The notes beneath the pieces were generated by a model. That model was not told the origin of the DNA and did no database searches. It saw only the letters and a list, made by a program, of their open reading frames with translations. Source: Hyphomonadaceae bacterium TMED5 (GTDB taxonomy: Bacteria > Pseudomonadota > Alphaproteobacteria > Caulobacterales > Hyphomonadaceae). Taken from it: DNA of 64,000 nucleotides. Below are positions 51,299 through 60,890 of the stretch, in pieces; the first letter of the stretch is position 1, and each line of letters opens with the position of its first letter. The DNA lies in contig NHBK01000002.1 in the NCBI GenBank assembly GCA_002173095.1, positions 1 to 64,000 on the forward strand, written 5' to 3'. The translations under genes and the position numbers were made by a program.

Positions 51299-53084
51299 TA
51301 CGAGTGAGCCCGAAAAGGCGGGGCTGACCCGCCTTTTTCGAAAGTTCTTTGCACCTCATCTGAGATGGTTCCTGGGCGGAACGCTCGCAGCTGTTCTGAC
51401 ATCGCTTGCCGGTGTCTCTCAGATGGTGCTTGTCAAATTTGTCGGCGATGCTCTGCAATCGCTGATCGGTGCTGAGATTGATCCGGAAAGTCTGATCTGC
51501 CGGTTTGGTGTTCCCGGCATCACGCTGATCATCTTTTTGACGGTCGGCATTGTGGTCGCGTCAATTGTGCGATCTATCTCGCTTTATGGCATGACGCTTC
51601 TCAACAATACCGGTGTGCAACGCTCGCTGGTGGATGTGCAGGATGCGCAGTTTGCCAGCCTCACCCATGGTGATTTTGCGCGTCTGAATGCGGCAGCGTC
51701 TGGTGACTTTGTTTCCCGTTTTATCAACGATACGAACGCCATGCGCGATGCGGGCCTGCGCGTTGCGAACAATCTGACCAAGGGCATTGTCTCTGTGGTT
51801 GGTGCATTCATTTCCATGCTGCTCATCGACTGGCAGCTGACACTCATTCTGATCATCGCTTATCCGATTGCATTTGGGCCGGTGATTGCGCTTGGAAATT
51901 CAGTGCGCAAACGGGCCAAGACCGCGCAGAAACAGGTGGGAGAGATTACCTCGCTCCTCTCTGAAGGCTTTCAGTCGGGGCGCGTCGTGAAGGCCTATGG
52001 TCTGGAAGACTATCAGACGGGCCGAATGGGCCGTGGCTTTTCTGAGCGTGCACGGCTCTATTTGAAAGTTCTGGCCGATAAGGCCGCTGTTGACCCTATT
52101 CTTGAAGTGACGGGCGGCATCGCCATTGCGGGCGTGCTTGCATTTTCTGCATGGCGGATTGCGCAGGGCGATTCCACGCTGGGTGATTTTATCGGGTTTC
52201 TTGGGCTGATCGGCCTTGCCGCGCCGGAGATCCGCGCGCTTGGCACGCTGAACGCTGTCGCGCAGGAAGGCGGCGCAGCTGCTGATCGTGTGTTTGAAGT
52301 GTTGGAGGCTGAGACCCGTGTGGAAGACGCTCCGGATGCTGCGCCTCTGGGCGAGGTGAAGGGGGCTATCAGCTTTGAGGATGTGCAGTTCGCCTATCCG
52401 GATGGAAGTCTCGCGCTGAAGGGGCTGAGCTTTGACGTTCAACCGGGTGAGACGGTTGCGATTGTGGGCCCAAGCGGGGCTGGCAAATCAACCATCTTCA
52501 ATCTTCTGCTTCGCCTCTATGACCCGACCAGCGGCGCTGTGAAGCTCGATGGGAAGACTGTGTCCGGCCTGCGCGGCGCGGATGTGCGCGGCGCCATGGC
52601 ATTGGTTGCGCAGGATGCAGCGCTGTTCGACGATACGGTTGCGAATAATATCGGTCTTGGGCGGTTGGGCGCAGACCGCTCTGAGATTGAAGCGGCTGCG
52701 CGCCACGCCAATGCCGCCGACTTTATTGCCAATCTGTCTGATGGCTATGAAACTCAGGTGGGCGAGTTTGGTCGAAACCTTTCCGGCGGACAGCGCCAGC
52801 GCATTGCCCTCGCGCGCGCCATTCTGCGAGATGCACCTATTCTGCTGCTGGATGAGGCGACGTCGGCACTGGATGCAGAAAGCGAAGCGCGCGTTCAGGC
52901 CGCGCTGTCAGACTTTTCAGAAGATCGTACCACGCTGGTCATCGCCCACCGTCTTTCAACGGTACGCAATGCAGATCGTATTCTGGTTCTGGAAGATGGC
53001 CGCGTGGTCGAAAATGGCCGCCATGATGAGTTGATCACTCTGGGCGGGGTCTATGCCCGACTGGCCGAACTTCAGCTCAGCTAG
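51264..53084 (+). CDS. MsbA-like lipid-export ABC transporter
   Basis: About 598-606 residues, half-transporter with a TM domain then an ATPase domain. Six TMs (e.g. FLGGTLAAVLTSLAGVSQMVLV, IISISLYG-type segment near 100) precede Walker A GPSGAGKST, Q-loop VAQDAALFDD, signature LSGGQRQR, Walker B ILLLDEATSALD and H-loop VIAHRLST. Probably flips lipid A core. The start is unclear: TTG 51264 has no SD, while ATA 51288 has GGGAG 6 nt upstream. The 3' end overlaps the DsbA-like gene by 8 bp (convergent). Confidence 0.92.
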   Translation: MIPKRELTIASDTSEPEKAGLTRLFRKFFAPHLRWFLGGTLAAVLTSLAGVSQMVLVKFVGDALQSLIGAEIDPESLICRFGVPGITLIIFLTVGIVVASIVRSISLYGMTLLNNTGVQRSLVDVQDAQFASLTHGDFARLNAAASGDFVSRFINDTNAMRDAGLRVANNLTKGIVSVVGAFISMLLIDWQLTLILIIAYPIAFGPVIALGNSVRKRAKTAQKQVGEITSLLSEGFQSGRVVKAYGLEDYQTGRMGRGFSERARLYLKVLADKAAVDPILEVTGGIAIAGVLAFSAWRIAQGDSTLGDFIGFLGLIGLAAPEIRALGTLNAVAQEGGAAADRVFEVLEAETRVEDAPDAAPLGEVKGAISFEDVQFAYPDGSLALKGLSFDVQPGETVAIVGPSGAGKSTIFNLLLRLYDPTSGAVKLDGKTVSGLRGADVRGAMALVAQDAALFDDTVANNIGLGRLGADRSEIEAAARHANAADFIANLSDGYETQVGEFGRNLSGGQRQRIALARAILRDAPILLLDEATSALDAESEARVQAALSDFSEDRTTLVIAHRLSTVRNADRILVLEDGRVVENGRHDELITLGGVYARLAELQLS

Positions 53085-53760
53085 CCGTTTCCATCGGATA
53101 TTCATTTGCGGCGGTGCGTAGAAAGTTGGCGAGCTTTTCAGCGTCTTCAGCGCCCTGAGCGAGCACCTTACGGTTCGCGATAAAGGTCGGAACGCCCGTA
53201 ATGCCGACCTGGCGGAACATGGCTTCTTCCTGCTGAACATTTTCAAGGTCAGCATCGCCTTTGAGAAGATCTGCTACCAGCGCCCGGTTCAGCCCGATGT
53301 CCTCCCCAATATCTGCGAGCGTTTCCAGGTCGCCAATATCGCGGTGGTCGGTGAAATAGGCTTTGAAGAGCGCTTCCTTGGCCGCCAGCCCGTTATCCTG
53401 CCCCTGTGCCCAGCGTAGCAGGCGGTGCGCATTGATCGTGTTCGGACGCATTGGAATGCCGGAAAAGTGGAAGGGAATGCCCTCCGCCTCGCCATATTGT
53501 TCCAGCGCTTCGCGCATAGCGGAGAACCGGTCTTTCTGCGCGCTGGCCTCGGCTTCGCCGACGCCGCCGAATTTGGCGGTCATATAGTCTTTATAGGGCA
53601 TGCCTTCAGCCGGGACGGTCGGGTCCAGCTGATACGTGCGGAAGATCACTTCCGTTCTGAATTCATCCTGCGTGATGTGCATCGCCTCATAAAGACGACG
53701 CAGGCCCAGCCAGCACCATGGGCAGACGAGATCGGATACCATTTCAACGAGTACAGTCAT
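53077..53760 (-). CDS. DsbA-like (FrnE) thiol oxidoreductase
   Basis: 227 residues from ATG 53758-53760; a GTG 36 nt upstream is possible. The N-terminus MTVLVEMVSDLVCPWCWLG has the CPWC redox motif, and GVPTFIANRKVLAQGAED is the cis-Pro loop. No signal peptide, so it is a cytoplasmic FrnE-type enzyme. Substrate unknown. Confidence 0.93.
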   Translation of the reverse strand: MTVLVEMVSDLVCPWCWLGLRRLYEAMHITQDEFRTEVIFRTYQLDPTVPAEGMPYKDYMTAKFGGVGEAEASAQKDRFSAMREALEQYGEAEGIPFHFSGIPMRPNTINAHRLLRWAQGQDNGLAAKEALFKAYFTDHRDIGDLETLADIGEDIGLNRALVADLLKGDADLENVQQEEAMFRQVGITGVPTFIANRKVLAQGAEDAEKLANFLRTAANEYPMETAS

Positions 53761-53913
53761 GTCCGGCAGGGTGCATGGAAATTTTGCCCCTGTCACTGTG
53801 CTGTACGCAAACGTGATGTATAAGGCGTTTGGTAACCGGTGTCATTTCAGTGATTCCGGGCTATTTTGAAAATCACATAGTCCCCTAATAAGATAAAATC
53901 TGGAGGAAGAGGG

Positions 53914-55344
53914 ATGCGGAATCGCCATTGTAAGATTGTTTCGACGATCGGGCCGGCCAGTTCATCGCCAAGCATGCTGCAGCTCATCCATGAGGCGGGT
54001 GTCGACGTGTTCCGGCTGAATATGAGCCATGGTCAGTATGACAAGCTGCGGGGCGTTGTGACGGCCATTCGTGACATTCAGGAAGAAACGGGCACTGCGA
54101 TGGCCATCTTCGCTGACCTTCAGGGGCCCAAAATCCGCACCGGTACATTTGCGGACGGATCAATCAAACTGCGTTATGGACAGGAATATGATCTGGTGAA
54201 CGCCAAATCCTCTGATGATGAAGGCGTTATTCCCGTGCCGCATCCGGAAGTCTTCGCCGCGCTGGAAGAGGGCGACATGATCAAACTGGATGATGGCAAG
54301 CTTCAGATGAGTGTTGTCTCCAAAGAGGGTGAGCATATCCGCGCGCGTGCAATCTCCAGCGGTACGCTGTCTGACCGGAAGGGGATTAATCTTCCAGGCC
54401 GTTCCCTGCCGATCTCTGCGCTGACAGAGAAAGACCGCGAAGACCTCGATTTCGCCCTGTCGCTCAATGTGGATTATATCGCGCTCTCCTTCGTGCAGCG
54501 CGCGGAAGATGTGAAAGAGGCGCGCGCCCTTATTGGCGATAAAGCGGGCATCATCTCCAAAATTGAAAAGCCTCAGGCTATGGATCATCTGGATGCGATC
54601 ATTGAGGCCTCAGATGCCATTATGGTTGCGCGGGGCGATCTGGGCGTTGAATGCCCGGTGGAAGAGGTGCCGATCATGCAGCGCCGCATTATCCGCGCCT
54701 GCCGCCGTGTGGGTAAGCCGGTCATCGTTGCAACGCATATGCTGGAATCCATGGTGGAATCCTCAGCGCCGACACGTGCGGAAGCCTCCGACATTTCAAC
54801 GGCGGTCAATCAGGGCGCTGATGCGGTCATGTTGTCGGCGGAAACAGCGGTTGGGCGCCACCCTCAGACGGCGGTTGCGATTATGGACCGGATCATCACG
54901 GCCACAGAGAAAGACCCCGAAACCAATTGCTATAACATCTTCCATAGCGAGGAAGACCACCACTCAACGGCCGATGCGGTGAGCCTGTCGGCGCGCCGTA
55001 TCACCGAGGTTCTGGAGTGCCGGTTTGCGATTGCCTACACGAACACAGGCTCTACGGCGCGCAGGCTGTCTCGCGACCGCCCACATGCGCCAATTCTTGC
55101 AGCGACGCCTCATGCAGACGTGGCTCAGTCTCTTTCGCTCTGTTGGGGGGTGAAAGCCCTGGTGACGGAAGACATCTCAGATTTTCGGGAGATGATTGAT
55201 CGCGCAGACAAGCTGGCGGCCCAGAGCGGCGGTGAGAATGGCGAGCGCGTGGTTATTCTTTCGGGCTTTCCGTTCGGTCGGTCTGGCAAGACCAACACGC
55301 TTAAGATCAGTCGCATAGGCACTTTGGAAGACGACGCAGACTAG
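53914..55344 (+). CDS. pyk: Pyruvate kinase
   Basis: 476 residues from ATG 53914, preceded by GGAGG. Motifs: RLNMSHG, FADLQGPKIRTG, ISKIEKPQAMDH (catalytic Lys), MVARGDLGVECP, TRAEASDISTAVNQGADAVMLSAET. It makes pyruvate and ATP from PEP. Behind it, TCCGCTT/AAGCGGA (55354-55370) forms a stem but lacks a T-run, so a terminator is doubtful. Confidence 0.97.
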   Translation: MRNRHCKIVSTIGPASSSPSMLQLIHEAGVDVFRLNMSHGQYDKLRGVVTAIRDIQEETGTAMAIFADLQGPKIRTGTFADGSIKLRYGQEYDLVNAKSSDDEGVIPVPHPEVFAALEEGDMIKLDDGKLQMSVVSKEGEHIRARAISSGTLSDRKGINLPGRSLPISALTEKDREDLDFALSLNVDYIALSFVQRAEDVKEARALIGDKAGIISKIEKPQAMDHLDAIIEASDAIMVARGDLGVECPVEEVPIMQRRIIRACRRVGKPVIVATHMLESMVESSAPTRAEASDISTAVNQGADAVMLSAETAVGRHPQTAVAIMDRIITATEKDPETNCYNIFHSEEDHHSTADAVSLSARRITEVLECRFAIAYTNTGSTARRLSRDRPHAPILAATPHADVAQSLSLCWGVKALVTEDISDFREMIDRADKLAAQSGGENGERVVILSGFPFGRSGKTNTLKISRIGTLEDDAD

Positions 55345-55434
55345 AGTTTCATGTCCGCTTTTTAAGCGGATGAGGATTGCCATTTTCCGTGAGCGTGCGA
55401 GCTTGTCCCCAAAATAATCAGGGAGGAGCCCGTC

Positions 55435-56679
55435 ATGGCATTTGACGATTTCAGCGAACCGGAAACTCTGGGTATGTCGCGTGAGCGACTGGATCGTATT
55501 CCGGAGTTTTATCGCAAGAATTATCTGGATACGAAGAAGCTGCCAAACATCTCAACACTGGTCGCACGCGGTGGTGAGGTTGTGCATCTGTCCTGTCAGG
55601 GCGTGAAAGACTGGGACACGGGCGAGCCTGTCACGGCGGACACGATTTATCGCATTTATTCCATGACAAAGCCGGTGACATCTGTCGCCGCGATGATGTG
55701 TTTTGAAGAAGGCCTTTTGCGCCTCGAACACCCGGTGTCGCGCTATATTCCGTCTTTCAAAAAGCTGAAAGTCTGGAAGGGTGGTACGGCGGACGCGCCG
55801 GAACTCGTCGATTGCGAACAGGAAATGATGGTGAAGGATCTCTTCCTTCATACCTCCGGCCTGACCTATGATTTTCTTGGCCTGCATCCGGTCGAGAAGC
55901 TCTATATCGACAAGAAGGTTATCCGTAAAAATCACAGCCTCGCCGATATGTGCGAGATGCTGTCTGACATTCCTCTGCTCTTCCAGCCGGGCACGCGCTG
56001 GAATTATTCCGTTGCGATTGATGTGCTGGGTCATCTGGTAGAGATCGTCTCCGGGCAGTCGCTGGATGAATTTTTCCGCACCCGAATTTTCGAGCCGCTC
56101 GGCATGGTGGATACGGGCTTCACAATCCCAACCAGCAAGCTGGATCGGTTCGCGAGCTGCTATGCGCGCAACCCGCTGACGAAAGAAATCACGCTCGCTG
56201 ATAAAGGCGATGAAACCTCCAGCTATTGCCGCGAGGGCAAAGACCCGCAGCGTCTGTTGAGCGGTGGCGGCGGGCTGGTGTCCACGCTGAGTGACTATCT
56301 CAATTTCTGCCGCATGCTGGCCGGTGGCGGTGAGCTGAATGATGTGCGCCTGCTAAGCCCGAAAACGGTCGAATACATGATGTCCAACCATCTGCCGGGC
56401 GGATCAACCATGGGCGGTATGGGCGACGAGATGTTCTCTGAAAGCAATATGGCGGGCAATGGTTTTGGACTTGGCGGCGCTGTCGTCGTCGACCCGATTC
56501 TCATGAATCAGCCCTCATCAGAGGGCACGTTCAGCTGGGGTGGTCTGGCGTCTACCTTCTTCTGGATTGACCCGGAAGAGGATATGATCGGCATTCAGAT
56601 GACGCAGATGATCCCATCATCGTCCTATCCGATCCGTCCTCAATTCCAGCAGCTTGCCTATGCGAGCATTATTGTCTGA
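55435..56679 (+). CDS. Serine beta-lactamase-fold hydrolase
   Basis: 414 residues from ATG 55435, preceded by GGGAGGAG. The Ser-x-x-Lys motif is SMTKPVTS (about residue 75), then WNYSVAIDVLGHLVE (Tyr) and a late GGTF/WGG-type motif in FSWGGLASTFFW. The class C/esterase EstB-type fold. No signal peptide, so it is more likely an esterase than an antibiotic-degrading lactamase. Confidence 0.9.
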   Translation: MAFDDFSEPETLGMSRERLDRIPEFYRKNYLDTKKLPNISTLVARGGEVVHLSCQGVKDWDTGEPVTADTIYRIYSMTKPVTSVAAMMCFEEGLLRLEHPVSRYIPSFKKLKVWKGGTADAPELVDCEQEMMVKDLFLHTSGLTYDFLGLHPVEKLYIDKKVIRKNHSLADMCEMLSDIPLLFQPGTRWNYSVAIDVLGHLVEIVSGQSLDEFFRTRIFEPLGMVDTGFTIPTSKLDRFASCYARNPLTKEITLADKGDETSSYCREGKDPQRLLSGGGGLVSTLSDYLNFCRMLAGGGELNDVRLLSPKTVEYMMSNHLPGGSTMGGMGDEMFSESNMAGNGFGLGGAVVVDPILMNQPSSEGTFSWGGLASTFFWIDPEEDMIGIQMTQMIPSSSYPIRPQFQQLAYASIIV

Positions 56680-56720
56680 TGCGTCACGGCATAGCCCGAT
56701 GAGATGATGCCGTTCAGGTT

Positions 56721-57560
56721 TCAGATGTCGGGCTCGCCAGCGAACAAATTCTGATCGGCGGGGCGTACATAATCGCGAAGGTCGGCCTGAGGAATGGTGA
56801 GGATAAACTCTCCCATCTGGATCGGTGCGATACGGCCGGCTGAGACAAACATTGCCACACCGCCAAATTTGTCTGGCTCCGTTGAGGGCAGGAAAATCAG
56901 CGGCGGTCCGCCAAAGAAGGGCAATGGGCCGCCCTGAGAACAATTTAGCCGCGTACCGTTGAGGGTGGCATCGCTCGTCGTCGCGCGAAGGTCGTCCAGA
57001 AGAGCGTTGCAGACGAGCGTCGCAAGCGCCTGTTCGCTTTCTGCATCGTTGAGAAACAGATCTGATGCTGCCGCGCCAAGCCCTTCTTCTGTGTTCACCA
57101 GGGTGGCGGCATATTGAAGAAGCGAGTCTTCATTGCCGACCTGAATATAGTCCGTTCGAAGAATGCTGACATACGGACCGGCCGATGCAGTTCTCTCAAA
57201 GAGTATTTCCACCCATACATCGGCATCGCCAATCTGCTGGGCCTGCGCGCCATATGAGGCGGCAATAGAGGGCTGGCTTGCCATAATGGCATCATGGATG
57301 GCGCTGCCGGGTTCAATGCCTTGCGCATGCGCGCGATAGGTTAGTCGGCCCTGAGTGGCTTCAAAGAGAAGGTGATCATCTGAAGGGGTATCAGTTTCAC
57401 CTCCAGTGAACCGGGCCAGTTCAGTATCGAACTGCTCTAAAAGGTCAGGCGTGAAGATATAGAGCGCGAGCATGGCCGCGCCGCCGACAACAAAACCAAT
57501 AATCCCGGTGAAAATGAGCCCAACAGGGGAGCCGCGTTTGATCTTGTCTCGTCGTGCCAA
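56721..57560 (-). CDS. Hypothetical membrane-anchored periplasmic protein
   Basis: 279 residues. One N-terminal TM (about 12-35, VGLIFTGIIGFVVGGAAMLAL) is followed by a soluble domain with two Cys (LVCNALL, LNCSQGG) and a hydrophobic strand ending PLIFLPS. No known family or catalytic motif is visible. It lies downstream of ubiA on the same strand and 30 bp away. Confidence 0.75.
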   Translation of the reverse strand: MARRDKIKRGSPVGLIFTGIIGFVVGGAAMLALYIFTPDLLEQFDTELARFTGGETDTPSDDHLLFEATQGRLTYRAHAQGIEPGSAIHDAIMASQPSIAASYGAQAQQIGDADVWVEILFERTASAGPYVSILRTDYIQVGNEDSLLQYAATLVNTEEGLGAAASDLFLNDAESEQALATLVCNALLDDLRATTSDATLNGTRLNCSQGGPLPFFGGPPLIFLPSTEPDKFGGVAMFVSAGRIAPIQMGEFILTIPQADLRDYVRPADQNLFAGEPDI

Positions 57561-57590
57561 TGCCCCATCCCCCCGGATATCGTGCCTGCG

Positions 57591-58523
57591 CTATCCTAAA
57601 TTCATCAGGGCAACGGTCACAACGACGCCGAAGACAATCAACAGTCCCGCATCGCGATTTGATTTGAAAATGAACAACGCAACGCCATCGCCCTTGGATT
57701 TGAGCATGACCAATTGCCAGACCAGATGGCAGAGAAAGGCGAGCGTGATCATCACGCCAGGCACGCGTGGTCCGCCATAAGACAGCGCCAGTCCAATCAA
57801 AAGGGCACATAGCCCGTAAATGCCTGCGACAGCTGGAATGGTGTGATCGCCGAACAGGCGTGCTGTGGATTTGATGCCAACCAGAGCGTCGTCTTCTACA
57901 TCCTGACGGGCATAGATCGTGTCATATCCAATCGTCCAGGCGATCAGACCCAGATAGAAAAGTACCGGCCAGAGAAGGTCATTTCCGCCAGCGGTGAGAT
58001 AGCCCACCGGAAAGCCCCAATTGAACGTCATGCCTAGCCATGCCTGTGGCCACCATGTGATGCGCTTCATAAACGGATATGCGATGACCAGCGGCATGGA
58101 CAGCATGGCGACGATCTTCGCGTCCAGCGGCAGGAACAGCCAGACCGCCAGACCGACCAGCAGCTGAACAGCCAGCCAGAGATAGGCCTCGGTCCGGGTG
58201 ACAGCACCGGATGGCAGTGGTCGTTCTGCTGTGCGTGCAACCTGTTTATCAAGGTCCTGATCGGCCAGATCATTGATCGTGCAGCCTGCACCGCGCATGG
58301 CGATAGAGCCAATGGCGAACAGAATGCCATAAAACAGATTGAGCGGTTGCCAGCCCTCGTCGAGCGCGCCGAAGGCAAGTCCCATCCAACACGGTATGGC
58401 AAGCAGCCAGATGCCGATCGGGCGGTCTACGCGTGACAGGCGGGCAAAACCCTGAAATTTCTGCGGCAGACGGTCCACCCATGACGGTGGGGCATCTGCT
58501 GGTCGGGTTGTTTGCGCAGTCAT
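57591..58523 (-). CDS. ubiA: 4-hydroxybenzoate polyprenyltransferase
   Basis: 310 residues, about eight TMs. The first Asp-rich motif is NDLADQDLDKQVARTAERPLPSG; the second is YARQDVEDDALVGIKSTARLFGD. Both bind prenyl diphosphate via Mg2+. It joins 4-hydroxybenzoate to the isoprenoid tail in ubiquinone synthesis, which fits an aerobic alphaproteobacterium. Confidence 0.95.
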   Translation of the reverse strand: MTAQTTRPADAPPSWVDRLPQKFQGFARLSRVDRPIGIWLLAIPCWMGLAFGALDEGWQPLNLFYGILFAIGSIAMRGAGCTINDLADQDLDKQVARTAERPLPSGAVTRTEAYLWLAVQLLVGLAVWLFLPLDAKIVAMLSMPLVIAYPFMKRITWWPQAWLGMTFNWGFPVGYLTAGGNDLLWPVLFYLGLIAWTIGYDTIYARQDVEDDALVGIKSTARLFGDHTIPAVAGIYGLCALLIGLALSYGGPRVPGVMITLAFLCHLVWQLVMLKSKGDGVALFIFKSNRDAGLLIVFGVVVTVALMNLG

Positions 58524-58612
58524 TCTTTCACCTCAGGCGGGTCTGACGAGTCATAGCCACTAGTATATCTGTTTTTCTTGTTATTTATGAAGAGGAATGC
58601 CAAAGGAAACTT

Positions 58613-59410
58613 ATGAGCTCTCGCCCCAGATTGTTTGTTCCGACCGACCTTGCGGCAGGCGGACCCGTAGCCCTCGATGAGGGCCAGTCGAAATACCTGT
58701 TCCGGGTTATGCGCCTTCAGGTTGGCGATGAAGTTCGGGTGTTTAATGGTCGCCATGGCGAATGGCTGGCCAGGGTCTCTGAAATACTCGGTAAATCTGC
58801 GGGTATTCTGAAGGTCGAAGAACAACTTCGACAGCAGAAAAAGCTGACCGATCTGAACCTGTTGTTTGCGCCTTTGAAGAAGACGCGTACCGATTTCGTG
58901 GTCGAAAAGGCTACAGAGCTGGGCGTAGAAGTCATTCAGCCGGTCATCACTGAATACACCCAGTCAGAGCGTGTTCGTACGGATCGCCTGTCAAATCTTG
59001 CGATGGAAGCTGCCGAGCAGACAGAGCGTCTCAACATGCCGCGCGTCCGTGACAGCATGCACCTCATTCAGGCTTTGCAGGATCTGCCTCGTGATGGCCG
59101 ATTGTATTACTGCGATGAGCGGGGTGATGATGAGAATGAAGAATGGGGCGGTGATGAAAACCGCGCGCGCCCTATGGCTGAAGTGCTCATGGAGCACGGC
59201 AAAGGCTCTGCGGCTATTCTGATCGGACCGGAAGGTGGATTCTCACCGAAGGAACGCAAAATGCTTCGCAGTATGGAAGGCGTTTATCCGGTTTCTCTCG
59301 GCCCACGTATCTTGCGGGCAGAGACGGAGGCGATTGCCGCGCTGACCCTGTATCAGGCCATTTGTGGTGACTGGAAAGCGGTTGCAGATGGAACCGGCCT
59401 GGACGAATAG
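58613..59410 (+). CDS. rsmE: 16S rRNA m3U1498 methyltransferase
   Basis: 265 residues. An N-terminal PUA-like part (YLFRVMRLQVGDEVRVFNGRHGEW) precedes the SPOUT domain with KKTRTDFVVEKATELGVEVIQPV and ILIGPEGGFSPKERKML (AdoMet knot). It starts 90 bp beyond the divergent ubiA gene. The stop is 29 bp before the convergent symporter end. Confidence 0.96.
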   Translation: MSSRPRLFVPTDLAAGGPVALDEGQSKYLFRVMRLQVGDEVRVFNGRHGEWLARVSEILGKSAGILKVEEQLRQQKKLTDLNLLFAPLKKTRTDFVVEKATELGVEVIQPVITEYTQSERVRTDRLSNLAMEAAEQTERLNMPRVRDSMHLIQALQDLPRDGRLYYCDERGDDENEEWGGDENRARPMAEVLMEHGKGSAAILIGPEGGFSPKERKMLRSMEGVYPVSLGPRILRAETEAIAALTLYQAICGDWKAVADGTGLDE

Positions 59411-59439
59411 TCCGCCGCTTCCATCCACATATTCCGTTT

Positions 59440-60759
59440 TTAGATGGTTGGCTCTTTGCGGAAGACTTCCTCGTCGAGCTCACCTTCCCATTTCGCAACA
59501 GCTGAAGCGACTGCGGCGTCACCTGTGACGTTTGTCATGGTGCGCATCATGTCGAGCAGACGGTCAAACGGGAAGATCATGGCAATGATCACCAGTGACT
59601 GTTCGGCGCTGACGCCGATCGAGCCTAGAACGGCCGCCGCCAGAAGAAGGCCCGCGCTTGGGATTGCCGCTGCGCCAATAGAGGTAAGTGTCGCGCCCAG
59701 AGCGACTGAGAAGTACATGGCGGGCGTCATGTCGATACCCAGTGCCTGTGCCGCAAACAGGGCGACCAGACCCAGATAGATCGCTGTACCATCCATGTTG
59801 ACGGTCGCGCCGACGGGCAGAACGGACGCGGCAACAGACTTCTTCACGCCAAGGTTCTCAGAGACGTTTTCAATCGTAACCGGAAGCGTACCTGCGCTGG
59901 ACGCGGTAGAATAGGCAACGGCCTGAGCGTCGCGAATGCCGCCGAAGAAGCGCACGAATGGAAGTCCCAGAATGCCTTTGACAATGCCGAGGCCATAAAC
60001 CAGAACCATGTGAATGGCGCAGGCAAGGTAGAGCGCGATTGTAAGCATGCCGAGATTGAACAGGATTTCGACGCCCTTGGTCGCCATGACCCAAGCCATA
60101 AGGAAGAACACGCCGAATGGCGCCAATTCCATCACCATAATGGTGACTTTCATCATGACTTCGGCAGCAGATTCGATCGCGGATTTGATTGGCGTCGCTT
60201 TTTCTTTTGCCATCAGGCAGCCCACGCCGAAAATGATCGCGAAGAAGATAATGCCGAGAACGTCCTGACGGGCGAGAGCCTCAGCTGGGTTCGTCGGGAT
60301 GATCGCCAGAATTTTATCGGCGAAGCTCGCATCAGCCGCAGACGCCGCCGCAATTCGAGAGCTGACAGCGCTCTGAGAGCCTTCGTCGGCCAGAATTTCC
60401 ACACCATTGCCCGGTTGGAAAATCGTGCCCATGAGCAGGCCTATGGTCACAGCAATGAAGGTTGTGCCGAGGTAAAGACCAATCGCGCGGCCACCAAGGC
60501 TGCCGAGCTTTTTCGGGTCGCCCATCGCCGTCACACCCGCAACGAGCGTGGTGAAAATCAGCGGTACGACCAGCATTTTAATGAGGCGGACAAAGCCATC
60601 GCCAAACGGTTTTAGCCAGGTGTTAGCGAAATTCGCGACGCCCTCTGAATTGCCGCTCCATTCGCCAGCCGGATAATAAAGCGCAAGGCCCACAATGAGG
60701 CCGAGTGCCAGACCGAGCATGACCCGTTTCCAGAGCGTGATTTGTGTCCAGGCTTTCAT
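59440..60759 (-). CDS. Dicarboxylate/amino acid:cation symporter (DAACS/SLC1)
   Basis: 439 residues from ATG 60757-60759, with AAGGGGAAG upstream. About eight TMs and two re-entrant loops. Motifs: IKMLVVPLIFTTLVAG, TASSAGTLPVTIENV (serine-rich HP1), GATVNMDGTAIYLG (TM7) and AAIPSAGLLL (HP2). It imports glutamate, aspartate or C4-dicarboxylates with Na+ or H+. It lies about 130 bp downstream of carA. Confidence 0.94.
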   Translation of the reverse strand: MKAWTQITLWKRVMLGLALGLIVGLALYYPAGEWSGNSEGVANFANTWLKPFGDGFVRLIKMLVVPLIFTTLVAGVTAMGDPKKLGSLGGRAIGLYLGTTFIAVTIGLLMGTIFQPGNGVEILADEGSQSAVSSRIAAASAADASFADKILAIIPTNPAEALARQDVLGIIFFAIIFGVGCLMAKEKATPIKSAIESAAEVMMKVTIMVMELAPFGVFFLMAWVMATKGVEILFNLGMLTIALYLACAIHMVLVYGLGIVKGILGLPFVRFFGGIRDAQAVAYSTASSAGTLPVTIENVSENLGVKKSVAASVLPVGATVNMDGTAIYLGLVALFAAQALGIDMTPAMYFSVALGATLTSIGAAAIPSAGLLLAAAVLGSIGVSAEQSLVIIAMIFPFDRLLDMMRTMTNVTGDAAVASAVAKWEGELDEEVFRKEPTI

Positions 60760-60890
60760 CAAGCTTCCCCTTGTGACCAATAAGGGGCTGACACTAATCG
60801 CTGAGTCCCTGAAAGCAACTCACGTCTTGGAGGGCATCAGGCAAGAACATGTCCCTGCCTGATATTTCGCCCTGATGATGGTAAATGAGG

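Noticed and set aside
55354-55370. Terminator after pyk
   Set aside because: TCCGCTT/AAGCGGA forms a stem, but no T-run follows on the plus strand.
55435-56679. Secreted beta-lactamase
   Set aside because: Ser-x-x-Lys is present, but there is no signal peptide, and the order and length suit esterase-type proteins.
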